This document shows positions 24,872 to 33,435 of a stretch of DNA of 64,000 nucleotides, piece by piece. Position numbers and translations under genes: made by a program. The stretch is from NCBI RefSeq assembly GCF_001865065.1, contig NZ_MJGN01000045.1, positions 233,432 through 297,431 of the forward strand, written 5' to 3'. Every line of letters begins with the position of its first letter. The first letter of the stretch is position 1. The notes beneath the pieces were generated by a model that made no database searches, was not told the origin of the DNA, and worked only from the letters and a program-made list of their open reading frames with translations. Source of the stretch: Curtobacterium sp. MCBA15_008. GTDB taxonomy: Bacteria; Actinomycetota; Actinomycetes; Actinomycetales; Microbacteriaceae.

Positions 24872-25231
24872 ATGACGGACCAGGACGAGATGATCCACCC
24901 CGAGGTCGCGCCGAGCGGGAACGGGTGCGTCGAGTGCGACGCGACCGGGTCCTGGTGGGTGCACCTGCGCCGGTGCGCCGCGTGCGGCCACATCGGCTGC
25001 TGCGACGACTCGCTGAACACCCACGCGACGCGGCACTGGGAGGAGACGGGGCACGCCGTCATCCAGAGCTTCGAGCCCGGCGAGACCTGGGCGTGGGACT
25101 ACCGCGACGACTCGCGGTCCGAGGGGCTGGAACTCGCGGCGCCGACGAGCCACCCGGTGGAACAGGCAGTCCCCGGGCCGGCGGATCGCCTTCCCGGGGA
25201 CTGGTTGGAGCTGCTCGGCGGCTCGCGCTAG
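24872..25231 (+). CDS. UBP-type zinc finger domain protein
   Basis: 119 residues consisting mostly of a UBP zinc finger: Cys pairs in CVECDATG and RRCAACGHIGCCDDS, then histidines in NTHATRHWEETGHAVIQSF. In eukaryotes this fold binds the ubiquitin C-terminus; in actinobacteria the role is unknown. The ATG at 24872 begins MTDQDEM. It follows the aldo/keto reductase by 19 bases and may be co-transcribed. Confidence 0.85.
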   Translation: MTDQDEMIHPEVAPSGNGCVECDATGSWWVHLRRCAACGHIGCCDDSLNTHATRHWEETGHAVIQSFEPGETWAWDYRDDSRSEGLELAAPTSHPVEQAVPGPADRLPGDWLELLGGSR

Positions 25232-25235
25232 GTGA

Positions 25236-25760
25236 TCAGACCGACGCGGTCGCCTCGTCGCGGTGCGGGAGCTTCCAGCCCGGACGCACGAAGTGGCAGG
25301 TGTACCCGGCCGGGTACTTCTCGAGGTAGTCCTGGTGCTCCTCCTCGGCCTCCCAGAACGGACCGGCGGCGGTGACCTCGGTCACGACCGGGCCCGGCCA
25401 GATGCCGGAGGCGTCGACGTCAGCGATCGTGTCGCGCGCGACCTGCTCCTGCTCGGGCGACGTGAAGAAGACCGCCGAGCGGTAGCTGCGGCCGACGTCG
25501 TTGCCTTGACGGTCCCTCGTCGACGGGTCGTGGATCTGGAAGAAGAACTCGAGCAGGTCGCGGTACGAGATCACGGACGGGTCGAAGACGATCTCGACCG
25601 ACTCGGCGTGGTCACCGTGGTTGCGGTAGGTCGCGTTCGGGGTGTCGCCGCCGGAGTAGCCGACGCGGGTGCTGATGACGCCCGGACGACGACGGAGGAG
25701 CTGCTGCGCTCCCCAGAAGCAGCCGCCGGCGAGGATGGCGGTCTCGGTGGTGGTGGTCAT
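25236..25760 (-). CDS. msrA: Peptide-methionine (S)-S-oxide reductase
   Basis: 174 residues with the MsrA active site [12 protein letters not shown] (catalytic Cys about 14) and conserved segments [27 protein letters not shown] and [14 protein letters not shown] shown here as key residues Y-S-G-G, Y-R-N-H and D-P-T-x-x-x-R-Q-G. It reduces oxidised methionine in proteins. AGGAGG precedes the ATG at 25760. Convergent with the zinc finger gene, with only four bases between stops. Confidence 0.93.
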   Translation of the reverse strand: MTTTTETAILAGGCFWGAQQLLRRRPGVISTRVGYSGGDTPNATYRNHGDHAESVEIVFDPSVISYRDLLEFFFQIHDPSTRDRQGNDVGRSYRSAVFFTSPEQEQVARDTIADVDASGIWPGPVVTEVTAAGPFWEAEEEHQDYLEKYPAGYTCHFVRPGWKLPHRDEATASV

Positions 25761-25842
25761 GGTGGCCTCCTGGGCTCTCGTGTCGCTGGCTGCGGCACCG
25801 TACTGTGCAACCGGCGACGGGGGTGTCCTGTTCCCGTTGCGA

Positions 25843-25885
25843 GCCTGGAGGCGCGGTGCGGGCCGGCACCGCGCCTCCAGGCCCG
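25843..25885. repeat. Dispersed GC-rich palindromic repeat
   Basis: Arms CCTGGAGGCGCGGTGC and GCACCGCGCCTCCAGG with a short GGGCCG loop. It lies between the start of msrA and the end of the following minus-strand aldo/keto reductase, as a terminator for the latter. Confidence 0.85.
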
Positions 25886-25916
25886 ACCTGTGGTCGCGTC
25901 TGGATCCGGGGTCGGG

Positions 25917-26738
25917 TCAGTCGGTCGTTTCCTGCAGCGCGTCCAGCGCGGCCACGTCCTCGGCCGACAGGACGAAGTCCACGTCGGCGTTCTCGGCGAT
26001 CCGCGACGGGGTCGTCGACTTCGGCAGCGGGAGCACGTCCTGCTCGAGCAGGTAGCGGATCGCGACCTGCGCGACGCTCTTGTCGTACTTCGCCGCGATG
26101 TCACGGATCTGCGCGTTCTCGAGCAGGCCACCGGTGGCGAGCGGCGAGTAGCCCTCGGTGAGGATGTCGTGCTCGCGGTCGAAGGCGGTCGTCTCGTCCT
26201 GCGTGTTGCCGATGAACCAGCGGATCTGGTTGGCGTGCGGGACCACGTCGGTGCGGCCGAGCAGGTCCTCGAGGTCCGCGACCATGAAGTTCGAGACCCC
26301 GATGCTCTTCGTGCGGCCGGCGTCGTAGAGCTCCTCGAAGACCTTCCACACCTCGACGTTCCCGTCGCGGTGGTCCGAGCCCATGTCCGACCAGGGCCAC
26401 GGCGCGTGGATGAGGTACAGGTCGATCCCGCCCAGGTCGAGGTTGGCGCTGGAGGTCTCGAACGCCTCACGGGCACCGGCGGCGGTCTTGATCTCGGCCG
26501 GGAGCTTCGTGGTGATGAAGACCTCGTCGCGGGGGACGCCGCTGTCGCGGACGGCCTCGCCGACGCTGGCCTCGTTGCCGTAGGCGAGCGCGGTGTCGAT
26601 GTGCCGGTACCCGAGGTCGAGTGCGGTCTTCGTGGCGTCGTAGGCGTCACTGCCGGACGGGATCTGCCAGGTGCCGAACCCGATCTTCGGGATGTGCAGG
26701 CCGTTGGACATGGTGAACGTGTCGATGAGAGCGGGCAT
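25917..26738 (-). CDS. Aldo/keto reductase (2,5-diketo-D-gluconate reductase type)
   Basis: 273 residues. Tetrad residues: Asp and Tyr in HIDTALAYGNE, Lys in FITTKLPAEI and His in YLIHAPWPWSD; the cofactor segment KSTTPSRIAEN near the C-terminus is typical of NADPH-dependent members. The ATG at 26738 follows a TATCGT hexamer by seven bases, a leaderless layout. Not close enough in sequence to the enzyme at 23824 to be a recent duplicate. Confidence 0.88.
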   Translation of the reverse strand: MPALIDTFTMSNGLHIPKIGFGTWQIPSGSDAYDATKTALDLGYRHIDTALAYGNEASVGEAVRDSGVPRDEVFITTKLPAEIKTAAGAREAFETSSANLDLGGIDLYLIHAPWPWSDMGSDHRDGNVEVWKVFEELYDAGRTKSIGVSNFMVADLEDLLGRTDVVPHANQIRWFIGNTQDETTAFDREHDILTEGYSPLATGGLLENAQIRDIAAKYDKSVAQVAIRYLLEQDVLPLPKSTTPSRIAENADVDFVLSAEDVAALDALQETTD

Positions 26739-26775
26739 GCTCCGGACGATACGCCGGTGACCGTGGCGTCGTCGG

Positions 26776-27222
26776 TCAGGGCATCGCGTCGCCGGCCGAG
26801 CCGTAGAGGCTCGTCGCCAGCTCGCCGAGCACCGCGAGCAGGTCACCGCCGTGCGCCGTGTCGACCGCCCGGAGCACCGCGGTGTAGCGCTCGCGGTAGT
26901 CCGCGACCACCGATTCGCCCGCGGGCAGCAGCCGGAGGAGCGACCCGCGTCGGTCGTTCGGGTTCGGCGCGCGCTCGAGCAGTTCCGCGCTCGTCATCCG
27001 GTCGATCATGTTCGTCACCGCACCCGAGGTGAGCCCGAGGAACCCGGCGACCTCCGTCGGCGTGGAGTACCCGGTGTCGCTCACGAGCACGAGGGCGCGC
27101 AGCGCGTTCTCGTGCACGCCGGCGCGCGCACTGAGCTGGCGCACCAGGCTCGCGTTCGCGCGCACGACCGCGTCGAAGGCCGTCAGCATGTCCGCCGTGT
27201 CCGTCTGACCTGTCCGGGTCAC
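26776..27222 (-). CDS. MarR family transcriptional regulator
   Basis: 148 residues with a winged helix: TPTEVAGFLGLTSGAVTNMIDRM followed by the wing LERAPNPNDRRGSLLRL, given here as two blocks around the recognition helix. The GTG at 27222 has AGGAG five bases upstream. It is divergent from the matrix operon at 27406; the A/T-rich region between contains TCAAG-N9-CTTGA, a likely binding site. Confidence 0.85.
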   Translation of the reverse strand: MTRTGQTDTADMLTAFDAVVRANASLVRQLSARAGVHENALRALVLVSDTGYSTPTEVAGFLGLTSGAVTNMIDRMTSAELLERAPNPNDRRGSLLRLLPAGESVVADYRERYTAVLRAVDTAHGGDLLAVLGELATSLYGSAGDAMP

Positions 27223-27307
27223 AGGTGCTCCTCTTGTCGTCTCGGTGTCGCCGGGGCCGCCGCGGATCGGGGCACCCCTCGCACTGGGGTAAGTCTACGA
27301 GTGGTCA

Positions 27308-27340
27308 ACTTGGTCAAGCATTAAGTATCTTGATCATTGA
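27308..27340. promoter_or_regulatory. Candidate MarR operator region
   Basis: An A/T-rich block in an otherwise GC-rich window. It contains TCAAG (27314-27318), nine bases and CTTGA (27328-27332), with a related CTTGGTCAAG element on the left. Lies between the marR-type gene and the TasA-like gene, so it could control either. Confidence 0.4.
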
Positions 27341-27405
27341 AGCAAGAGAGCCCGAGCCCCTTGCTCCGCCCCACACCCTGACTCCCTGATCGAAGAGGTA
27401 TCCCC

Positions 27406-28059
27406 GTGTCCGACAAGCTCCGCACCTCCGCACTGAAGCGGATCCGCTTCGCCCCCGTCGCGCTCCTCGCGGGCATCTTCGCGGCCGTCCTCCTCTCCCT
27501 CTCGCTCACGGGCACGCTGTCCGGGTTCGCGGCGAGCATCACCAACAGCAGCAACACCGCCGCGAGCGGCACGCTGATCATGCAGGAGCAGAACGCCGGC
27601 GCCACGGTCACGTGCCTCAGCACGGACGGCGGTTCGGTCTCCACGAACGCGGCGACCTGCTCGACCATCAACAAGTTCGGCGGCAGCACCACGATGACCC
27701 CGGGCAACACGGTCAACACCGCCATCTCGATCAAGAACACCGGCACCGCGAACGCCGCCACCTTCACGCTCACCCCGGGTGCGACCTGCACCCAGTCGGC
27801 CAACGGCACGATCAACGGCACCGCGGCCGACCTGTGCGCCAAGATGAACCTCGTGATCACGTCCGGCGCGACCACGGTCTTCAACGGCACGCTCGCCAGC
27901 TTCAAGGGTGCCGCCGCCTCGGCCTTCACCATGCCCGCCGCCCCCGCTGCCGGTGCGAGCGTCCCGTTCAACTTCGCCGTCACGCTCGACCCCTCGGCCG
28001 GCAACACCTACCAGGGCCTCGCCGCCTCGGTGCCGATGACCTGGACGTTCACGGCCTAG
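27406..28059 (+). CDS. TasA/CalY-like secreted matrix subunit
   Basis: 217 residues. The N-terminus has a long hydrophobic run (VALLAGIFAAVLLSLSLTG) followed by GFAASITNSSNTAASGT, the SipW-dependent-type signal pattern of TasA/camelysin proteins. The mature part is Thr/Asn/Gly-rich and beta-predicted, with two Cys pairs (TCLS...ATCS and ATCT...DLCA). It ends TWTFTA. Such proteins polymerise into extracellular fibres in Firmicutes; fibre formation here is inferred. GTG start at 27406. A SipW-type peptidase gene follows directly. Confidence 0.78.
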   Translation: MSDKLRTSALKRIRFAPVALLAGIFAAVLLSLSLTGTLSGFAASITNSSNTAASGTLIMQEQNAGATVTCLSTDGGSVSTNAATCSTINKFGGSTTMTPGNTVNTAISIKNTGTANAATFTLTPGATCTQSANGTINGTAADLCAKMNLVITSGATTVFNGTLASFKGAAASAFTMPAAPAAGASVPFNFAVTLDPSAGNTYQGLAASVPMTWTFTA

Positions 28060-28162
28060 CCCCGCTGACCGGCGACGCTCGGCCGACCCCCTTCCGGCCG
28101 AGCGTCGCCCCCATCACCCCACCTCCCCGCACCACCCCACGACCCACAGGACGGAGCAGCAG

Positions 28163-29047
28163 ATGAGCCAGACCGCCGCGATCCCGCTCAGTGGCGCGCT
28201 CGACCGTCCGCTCCTCGGCGCCCCCACCGCCACGCGCTTCGAGACCGTCCTCGCCTGGTCGGTCGCCCTCGTCGCCGCCGTCCTGCTCACCGCCGCGGTG
28301 CTCTTCCTCTCCGCCGGCGGGCGCTGGTTCGTCGTCGAGACCCCCTCGATGGGCGAGGCCGCACCGGTCGGCACGCTCGTCCTCGACCTCCCCGTGGACG
28401 TCGCCACCCTGCACGTCGGCGACGTCGTCTCGTTCGAGACCGCCGCCAACCGCGGCGTGGTCTACACGCACCGCATCACCGCCGTCGACGCCGACGGCGG
28501 CCTGCACACCCGCGGCGACATCAACGGCGCGACCGACCCGTGGACGCTCACCCAGGACGACGTCATCGGCACCCCGGCGCTCCTCGTCCCGCACCTCGGC
28601 TGGCTCTTCCGCGCCGCCCCGCTCCTGCTCATCGGCACCCTGGTCATCTGGACGCTCACCAGCGTCTTCACCGACCGGGTCACGCGCTCCTGCCTCCGCA
28701 TCGCGGGCGGCGCGCTCACCGTCTCCTACGCGGCGTTCGTCCTGAAGCCGTTCGTCAACGTGACGACGATCACGAACACCTCGAGCCCGTCCGGTGTCGA
28801 GGCGACCATCGTCTCGTCGGGCATGTTCCCCGTCCGGGTCGAGGCCCAGGGCGCCGACAGCCTGCACCTCGTCGACGGCCAGGTCGGGCGGATGGTCATC
28901 CACGAGCTCACGAAGAACGGGCACTACCAGTTGACCTCCAACATCGACCTCGGTCCCGTCGGGTGGGCGCTGCTCATCGCCGCGTGCCTCGTCCCGCTCG
29001 TGCTCTGCCTGTCGGTCGGCCGGGTCGAGGCGGTGCGTCCCTCGTGA
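28163..29047 (+). CDS. Signal peptidase I, SipW (ER) type
   Basis: 294 residues. Hydrophobic segment ALVAAVLLTAAVLFLSAGG, then the catalytic Ser in VETPSMGEAAPVG and a His in VVYTHRITAVD in place of the bacterial Lys, which marks the ER/SipW type. DINGATDPWTLTQDDVIG matches the conserved box E region. A C-terminal half with two further membrane segments is present, as in other actinobacterial homologues. It probably processes the neighbouring TasA-like and LamG proteins. GTGA overlap with the next gene. Confidence 0.88.
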   Translation: MSQTAAIPLSGALDRPLLGAPTATRFETVLAWSVALVAAVLLTAAVLFLSAGGRWFVVETPSMGEAAPVGTLVLDLPVDVATLHVGDVVSFETAANRGVVYTHRITAVDADGGLHTRGDINGATDPWTLTQDDVIGTPALLVPHLGWLFRAAPLLLIGTLVIWTLTSVFTDRVTRSCLRIAGGALTVSYAAFVLKPFVNVTTITNTSSPSGVEATIVSSGMFPVRVEAQGADSLHLVDGQVGRMVIHELTKNGHYQLTSNIDLGPVGWALLIAACLVPLVLCLSVGRVEAVRPS

Positions 29048-29898
29048 GGCTCCAGCACCTGCGCGACGGTCGCGTGATCGCCGCCGTCCTCGTCCTCGGG
29101 CTCGTCGTCGTCGCGCTCCTCAACGCGTTCTCCCCGACTCGTTCCGCCTTCAGCGCCGTGGTCGCGAACTCCGGCAACTCCGCCGCGACGGCGCCGTACT
29201 TCACGTGCACGGCAGCGGTCGGCGCCGACACCGCGAACGCCCTGTTCGCCTACCGCCTGACCGAGGCCTCGGGGTCGACGACCGCCACCGACTGGTCCGG
29301 CAACCGCGCGAACGGCGCCTACCAGGGGTCGATGACCGCGACGACCCCGAACCCGAACGCGTGCCCGCGGGACACCGGCAGCTCGTACCAGCTGAACGGC
29401 TCGACGAGCTTCGTGTCCACGCCGCGGTCGTACGCGAACCCCACGACCTTCAGTGAAGAGGTCTGGTTCAAGACCTCCGTCGCGGGTGGCATGCTCATCG
29501 GGTTCGGTGCCAACCAGGTCGCCACCTCCGGACAGCACGACCGACAGGTGTACCTCAACACGGCCGGCCAGCTCGTCTTCGGGACCTACAGCGGGACCAC
29601 GCAGGTCGTCACCTCGCCGAAGACCTACACCGACGGCGCGTGGCACCACGTCGTCGCCACGCAGTCGGCCGGCACCGGGATGCGCCTGTACGCCGACGGT
29701 GTCCTGGTGGCGTCGAACACGGCGTTCACCGCCGCGGAGCCGTACACCGGCTACTTCCGGGTCGGGTACGACACGGTCTCCGGGTGGCCGGGGCAGCCGT
29801 CGAACTTCTTCTTCACCGGGTCGATGCGGTACGCGGCCGTCTACAGCACGGTGCTGTCGGCGACGCAGGTCGCGAACCACGCGGCGGCCGGTCGCTGA
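29044..29898 (+). CDS. LamG-domain surface protein with SipW-type signal
   Basis: 284 residues starting with GTG at 29044 (GTGA overlap with the peptidase gene). An N-terminal membrane segment VIAAVLVLGLVVVALLNAF is followed by AFSAVVANSGNSAATAP, closely resembling the processing region of the TasA-like protein. The rest is a LamG/concanavalin-like domain (TFSEEVWFKTSVAGG; AWHHVVATQSAGTGMRLYAD), which usually binds carbohydrate. Likely an accessory matrix or adhesion protein processed by the same peptidase. Confidence 0.8.
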   Translation: MRLQHLRDGRVIAAVLVLGLVVVALLNAFSPTRSAFSAVVANSGNSAATAPYFTCTAAVGADTANALFAYRLTEASGSTTATDWSGNRANGAYQGSMTATTPNPNACPRDTGSSYQLNGSTSFVSTPRSYANPTTFSEEVWFKTSVAGGMLIGFGANQVATSGQHDRQVYLNTAGQLVFGTYSGTTQVVTSPKTYTDGAWHHVVATQSAGTGMRLYADGVLVASNTAFTAAEPYTGYFRVGYDTVSGWPGQPSNFFFTGSMRYAAVYSTVLSATQVANHAAAGR

Positions 29899-29940
29899 CC
29901 GGGCAGGGCCGGCGGGCGTTGTCCGCCGGCTGCGACTTCA

Positions 29941-29994
29941 CGCGCTCAGCGACACCTCACGGGCCGCAGGGGCCGTGAGGTGTCGCTGAGCGCG
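29941..29994. terminator. Long perfect hairpin between convergent genes
   Basis: Two perfectly complementary 22-bp arms (29941-29962 and 29973-29994, starting CGCGCTCAGCGACACCTCAC) around a 10-nt loop. It sits between the LamG gene and the convergent AztD-like gene, so it can terminate in both directions. Not related in sequence to the dispersed GGAGGCGCGG palindrome. Confidence 0.8.
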
Positions 29995-30032
29995 AGGGTC
30001 GGTGCGTGCGGATCGGGCGCGAGCCGTCGACG

Positions 30033-30056
30033 GGACCGGCACCGCGCCTCCGGTCC
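30033..30056. repeat. Decayed palindromic repeat
   Basis: GGACCGG and CCGGTCC flank CACCGCGCCT, which matches the right arm of the dispersed palindrome. The left arm has been lost. Lies just downstream of the AztD-like gene stop. Confidence 0.45.
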
Positions 30057-30077
30057 ACAGGTGGTCGCGTCGGGACG

Positions 30078-31262
30078 CTAGGCGACCGCGATCTCGTTGG
30101 GCACGCCCGGCAGCTCGGCGCTGGAGGCGACGACCTCCCCGGTGGTGAGGTCGACCGCGTGGACCGTCCGCTCGGCGGGGTCGGTGACGTAGGCGACGTC
30201 ACCCGCGACCCGCAGGGCCGGGTGGGCGTCCTGCCACTCGGCCGGCCCCTCCCACGCGTCGATCACGGGGAACGACTCGACGGGCTCGCCGGTGGTCTCG
30301 TCGAAGGTGTGCAGGGCGCCGTCGTCGCCGAGGACCACCGCTTCGTCGCCGGGGCCGCGCGCGAGGTCGCGGAAGGTGAAGCCGACGCCGTCGGGCATGT
30401 CCGCGACGCTGTACTTCCCCGTCGCCGCGTCGATCAGCGCGATCTGGTCAAGCAGGTAGCCCTCGCTGTCCGGGTCGTCGTTGTAGTCGCCGACCGCCAC
30501 GGACGAGGAGTCCGTGGTGAACAGGTTGCCGGTCCGGCCGTACTCGGTCGGGGCGCCGATCTTCTCGAACGCGCCGTCGGCGTAGACGAGCGCGCCGTCG
30601 GTGCACCCGAACACCGCGACCTCGCCCCGCACCGCACCCTCGCCGTGCACGTCCGGGCAGGCCTCGGACCGTGCGAGCTCCTCGCCGTCGGCGTCGAGTG
30701 CCCGGACGCCCGAGCGGCTCTCCTCGGTGCCGATGGTCGTCAGGAGCGTGCCGTCCTCGAGCTCGATCGCGACGCCGTGGTGTGCGGCCTCGGACCGGGT
30801 GGTCGTGGTCTCCGGCAGTTCGCCGCCGTCGAGTGCGGTGTTGTCGAACGTGGTCACGTCGCCGCTGCCGTCGGCGAACAGGGCGGTGCGGTCGCCGTGC
30901 ACGACCGCGTGACCTCCGGTATCCGCGGGGAACACCGCGTCGGTCAGGGCCGGGTCGGCGGCGGTGTCGAGCACCCGGAACCCGTCCGGCACGGTCACGA
31001 GCACGTGCCGCCCGTCGCCCGCGGGGTTCACGCGGGTGAAGCCGTCGATCGCGTCGTCGGACACGACCCGCAGGTCCTCGTCGAGCACGAGCAGGCCGCC
31101 GTCGTAGGTCAGCGTGATCCGCGTGCCGTCGGCGCTCGGCGTGGCGGTCCGGTCCGCCTCGGCGTCCGCGGGGTCGGTCGCGCACCCGGTCAGGGCGAGG
31201 GCGGCGGCCCCGAGCAGGGCCGCGGGCGCAGCGGCCCGCATGGTCTTCTTCTTCGTGGTCAT
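30078..31262 (-). CDS. AztD-like zinc metallochaperone lipoprotein (copy 1)
   Basis: 394 residues. Basic N-terminus MTTKKKTMR, hydrophobic stretch and lipobox LALTGC. The mature part is made of beta-propeller-like repeats (for example GLLVLDEDLRVVSDDAIDGF and AHHGVAIELEDGTLLTTIG), as in AztD, which delivers zinc to the AztC binding protein. The ATG at 31262 was chosen because a Zur-like box lies immediately upstream. Copy 2 lies at 32245-33435, on the other side of aztC. Confidence 0.78.
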   Translation of the reverse strand: MTTKKKTMRAAAPAALLGAAALALTGCATDPADAEADRTATPSADGTRITLTYDGGLLVLDEDLRVVSDDAIDGFTRVNPAGDGRHVLVTVPDGFRVLDTAADPALTDAVFPADTGGHAVVHGDRTALFADGSGDVTTFDNTALDGGELPETTTTRSEAAHHGVAIELEDGTLLTTIGTEESRSGVRALDADGEELARSEACPDVHGEGAVRGEVAVFGCTDGALVYADGAFEKIGAPTEYGRTGNLFTTDSSSVAVGDYNDDPDSEGYLLDQIALIDAATGKYSVADMPDGVGFTFRDLARGPGDEAVVLGDDGALHTFDETTGEPVESFPVIDAWEGPAEWQDAHPALRVAGDVAYVTDPAERTVHAVDLTTGEVVASSAELPGVPNEIAVA

Positions 31263-31272
31263 GATCGGGACT

Positions 31273-31291
31273 GTATTGATTCTCATTCTCA
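31273..31291 (-). promoter_or_regulatory. Zur/Fur-type operator before aztD copy 1
   Basis: GAGAATGAGAATCAATAC on the minus strand fits the repeated GATAAT-like hexamers of Fur/Zur sites. It overlaps the aztC stop codon and ends about 10 bases before the aztD start, so copy 1 probably has its own zinc-repressed promoter. Confidence 0.6.
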
Positions 31292-32248
31292 ATTACCAAT
31301 CGACAGGCCGTCGACGATCGCCGCCGTGTTCGAGCGCATCATCCCCAGGTACGTCGAGGCGTCCCCCTCGGCCGTCAGTGACTCGGTCGCCAGCGAGCGG
31401 ATCGACACGTGCACGTCGACCTCGTCGGCGAGCACCTCGGCCAGTCGTGCCGGTTGTGAGGCATCCGCGAAGATCGTCGGCACACCGGCCTCGTCGATCG
31501 CGTCCGCGAGGTCGCGCAGGTCCGCCGCGCTCGGGGAGGCCAGGGTGGTGCCGCTCGGGATCACGGCGCCCACCACACGGAAGCCGTACCGGTCGGCGAG
31601 GTACCCGAAGACGTGGTGGTTCGTCACGAGGGCTCGACGGTCCTGTGGGATGCCGGCGAAGGCGGAGGCCATGTCCTGGTCGAGGTCGCGCAGCCGGTCG
31701 AGGTACGCCTCGGACCCGGTGGCGTCGATGCCGACGTCCCGGAGCGCGTCGTCGAACGCCTCGACGACGTCGACCATCCGCGCGGGGTCGGTCCACACGT
31801 GCGGGTCGGGGCCGCTGTCGTCCTCGGTCGTCCACTCCAGGGCGTCGACCGCGTTGCCGGCGGTGAACACCGGGACGCCGTCCTCGGCGGCCGCGGTCAC
31901 GTGCCGGGCGACGCCTTCCTCGAGTCCGAGGCCGTTCTCGACGACGAGGTCCGCGGTCCGGAGCCGGGAGGCCTCCTTCGCCGAGACCTCGAACGAGTGC
32001 GGGTCGGCGCCGGGCGGCATGAGGACCATCACGTCCGCGGAGTCCCCGACGACCTGACGTGCGACGTCGCCGAGGATGTTCGTCGTCACGGCCACGAGGG
32101 GGCGGTCCGACCCCGCCGACGTGCAGGCCGTCGCGCCGCCCGACACCGCGACGAGCACCGCGGTGGCGGCCAGCGTCCGGGCGGGCCACCGAGCGGGCCA
32201 TCGGGTGGACCGCCGTCGCCGCGTGGTCCCCGGCTCCGGCCGGCTCAC
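31289..32248 (-). CDS. aztC: Zinc ABC transporter substrate-binding lipoprotein (AztC)
   Basis: 319 residues of the ZnuA/AztC cluster 9 family. Signal with lipobox-like SGGATAC. Zinc ligands: His in PPGADPHSFEVSAKE, His in TNHHVFGYLADRYGF and Asp in TIFADASQPARL; GPDPHVWTDPARM adds a further conserved His. The GTG at 32248 overlaps the upstream AztD-like stop (GTGA). It lacks the long His-rich loop of ZnuA, consistent with AztC, which receives zinc from AztD. Confidence 0.87.
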   Translation of the reverse strand: MSRPEPGTTRRRRSTRWPARWPARTLAATAVLVAVSGGATACTSAGSDRPLVAVTTNILGDVARQVVGDSADVMVLMPPGADPHSFEVSAKEASRLRTADLVVENGLGLEEGVARHVTAAAEDGVPVFTAGNAVDALEWTTEDDSGPDPHVWTDPARMVDVVEAFDDALRDVGIDATGSEAYLDRLRDLDQDMASAFAGIPQDRRALVTNHHVFGYLADRYGFRVVGAVIPSGTTLASPSAADLRDLADAIDEAGVPTIFADASQPARLAEVLADEVDVHVSIRSLATESLTAEGDASTYLGMMRSNTAAIVDGLSIGN

Positions 32249-33435
32249 AGTCCGACCTCGGCGAACGCGGCGGGCGCGATCGGCAGCTCGATCGTGCGGG
32301 CGACGCGCGCGCCGTCCGCGAAGTCGATCTCGTGCACGACGCCGTCTTCCGGATCGGCCACGTAGGCGCGCTGGGCGTCGAGCTGCAGGAGCGGTACGGC
32401 ACCGGCACCGATCAGCGGTTCCGTCGTGGCCACGGCGCCGGTCGCGGCCGTCAGCACGACCATGCGTCCCTGGTCGTCCACGCCGACCACGTGCTCGTCG
32501 GCGTCGTCCACGGCGACGACCGTTCGGAGCGGCCGCTCGGTGGCGAGGTGCCGCCAGGAGCGGTCCCGCGCGTCGAGCAGCCAGGCGCCGGTGGTGCCCG
32601 CGACGCCGGCGACGGTGGGCCGTCCGGACCGGGCGGCGAAGGCGGTCGGGCGCTCGGCACCGTCGGGCAGCTCGACGAACGTCGTGCCACCGTCGTCGTC
32701 CACGACGACCGCTCCGTCCGCGCACCCGACGACTGCACCGGCACGGGTGACGATCCCCCCGGTCGGTTCGGTGCACGCCTGCGGCGCTGTCCCGCTGGCT
32801 GCTCGGCCGTCGCCGTCGAGGACGCGGACGCCGTCGTCGCTCGCCTGGACGAGGTGTTCCCCGAACGGCAGCAGCACCGAGGCGTCGACCGCCGCGCGCT
32901 GCTCGACGTCGCCCTGTCCCAGGGCGTCGCGGTCGAGTGCGACCGCCTCGCCCCGTTCCGGCCAGGTGATCGTGGTCGTGGTCTCGGACGAGTGCACCTC
33001 GACCGGTCCGCCGCCGTCGAGGGTGCCGACCACCCGTGGCTCCGCCGCGTAGTAGTGCGTGTGGTCGCCGTGGTCGACGGTCCAGGCGCCGCCGTCGACC
33101 ACGGTCGTCCGCTCCGCGTCGCTCGTGACGAGGAACCGACCGTCGGTGGCGGAGTGGTCCGGCGCGTCGATCGGGTCGAGCGTCGTGGTCTCCGCGGTGA
33201 GCAGGTCGTGCAGCACCGTCTCGCCGGTCGCCGAGACGGCCAGGAGGCGCAGCTGCGGTTCTCGGGACTCGCTCGCCCCCTCGACGAAGCCGTGTGGCAC
33301 TGCGGATCCGGTCGCGCCGTCGGCTGCCGGCGACGGCTCGGTCGCCGAGCAGGCCGCGGCGGCGAGGGCCAGGCCCGTCGCGAGACCGAGTGCGCCCAGG
33401 ACGCGCGTGGGTGCTCGGTGTGTGGTGGGGTTCAT
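32245..33435 (-). CDS. AztD-like zinc metallochaperone lipoprotein (copy 2)
   Basis: 396 residues with lipoprotein signal (lipobox LAAAAC). Propeller-like repeats follow the same plan as copy 1 but with low identity. A candidate zinc site DHGDHTHYYAAEPRVV has three histidines in five positions. Overlaps aztB by four bases and aztC by four bases, so it is embedded in the transporter operon. Two AztD paralogues with one AztC suggest specialisation. Confidence 0.75.
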   Translation of the reverse strand: MNPTTHRAPTRVLGALGLATGLALAAAACSATEPSPAADGATGSAVPHGFVEGASESREPQLRLLAVSATGETVLHDLLTAETTTLDPIDAPDHSATDGRFLVTSDAERTTVVDGGAWTVDHGDHTHYYAAEPRVVGTLDGGGPVEVHSSETTTTITWPERGEAVALDRDALGQGDVEQRAAVDASVLLPFGEHLVQASDDGVRVLDGDGRAASGTAPQACTEPTGGIVTRAGAVVGCADGAVVVDDDGGTTFVELPDGAERPTAFAARSGRPTVAGVAGTTGAWLLDARDRSWRHLATERPLRTVVAVDDADEHVVGVDDQGRMVVLTAATGAVATTEPLIGAGAVPLLQLDAQRAYVADPEDGVVHEIDFADGARVARTIELPIAPAAFAEVGL

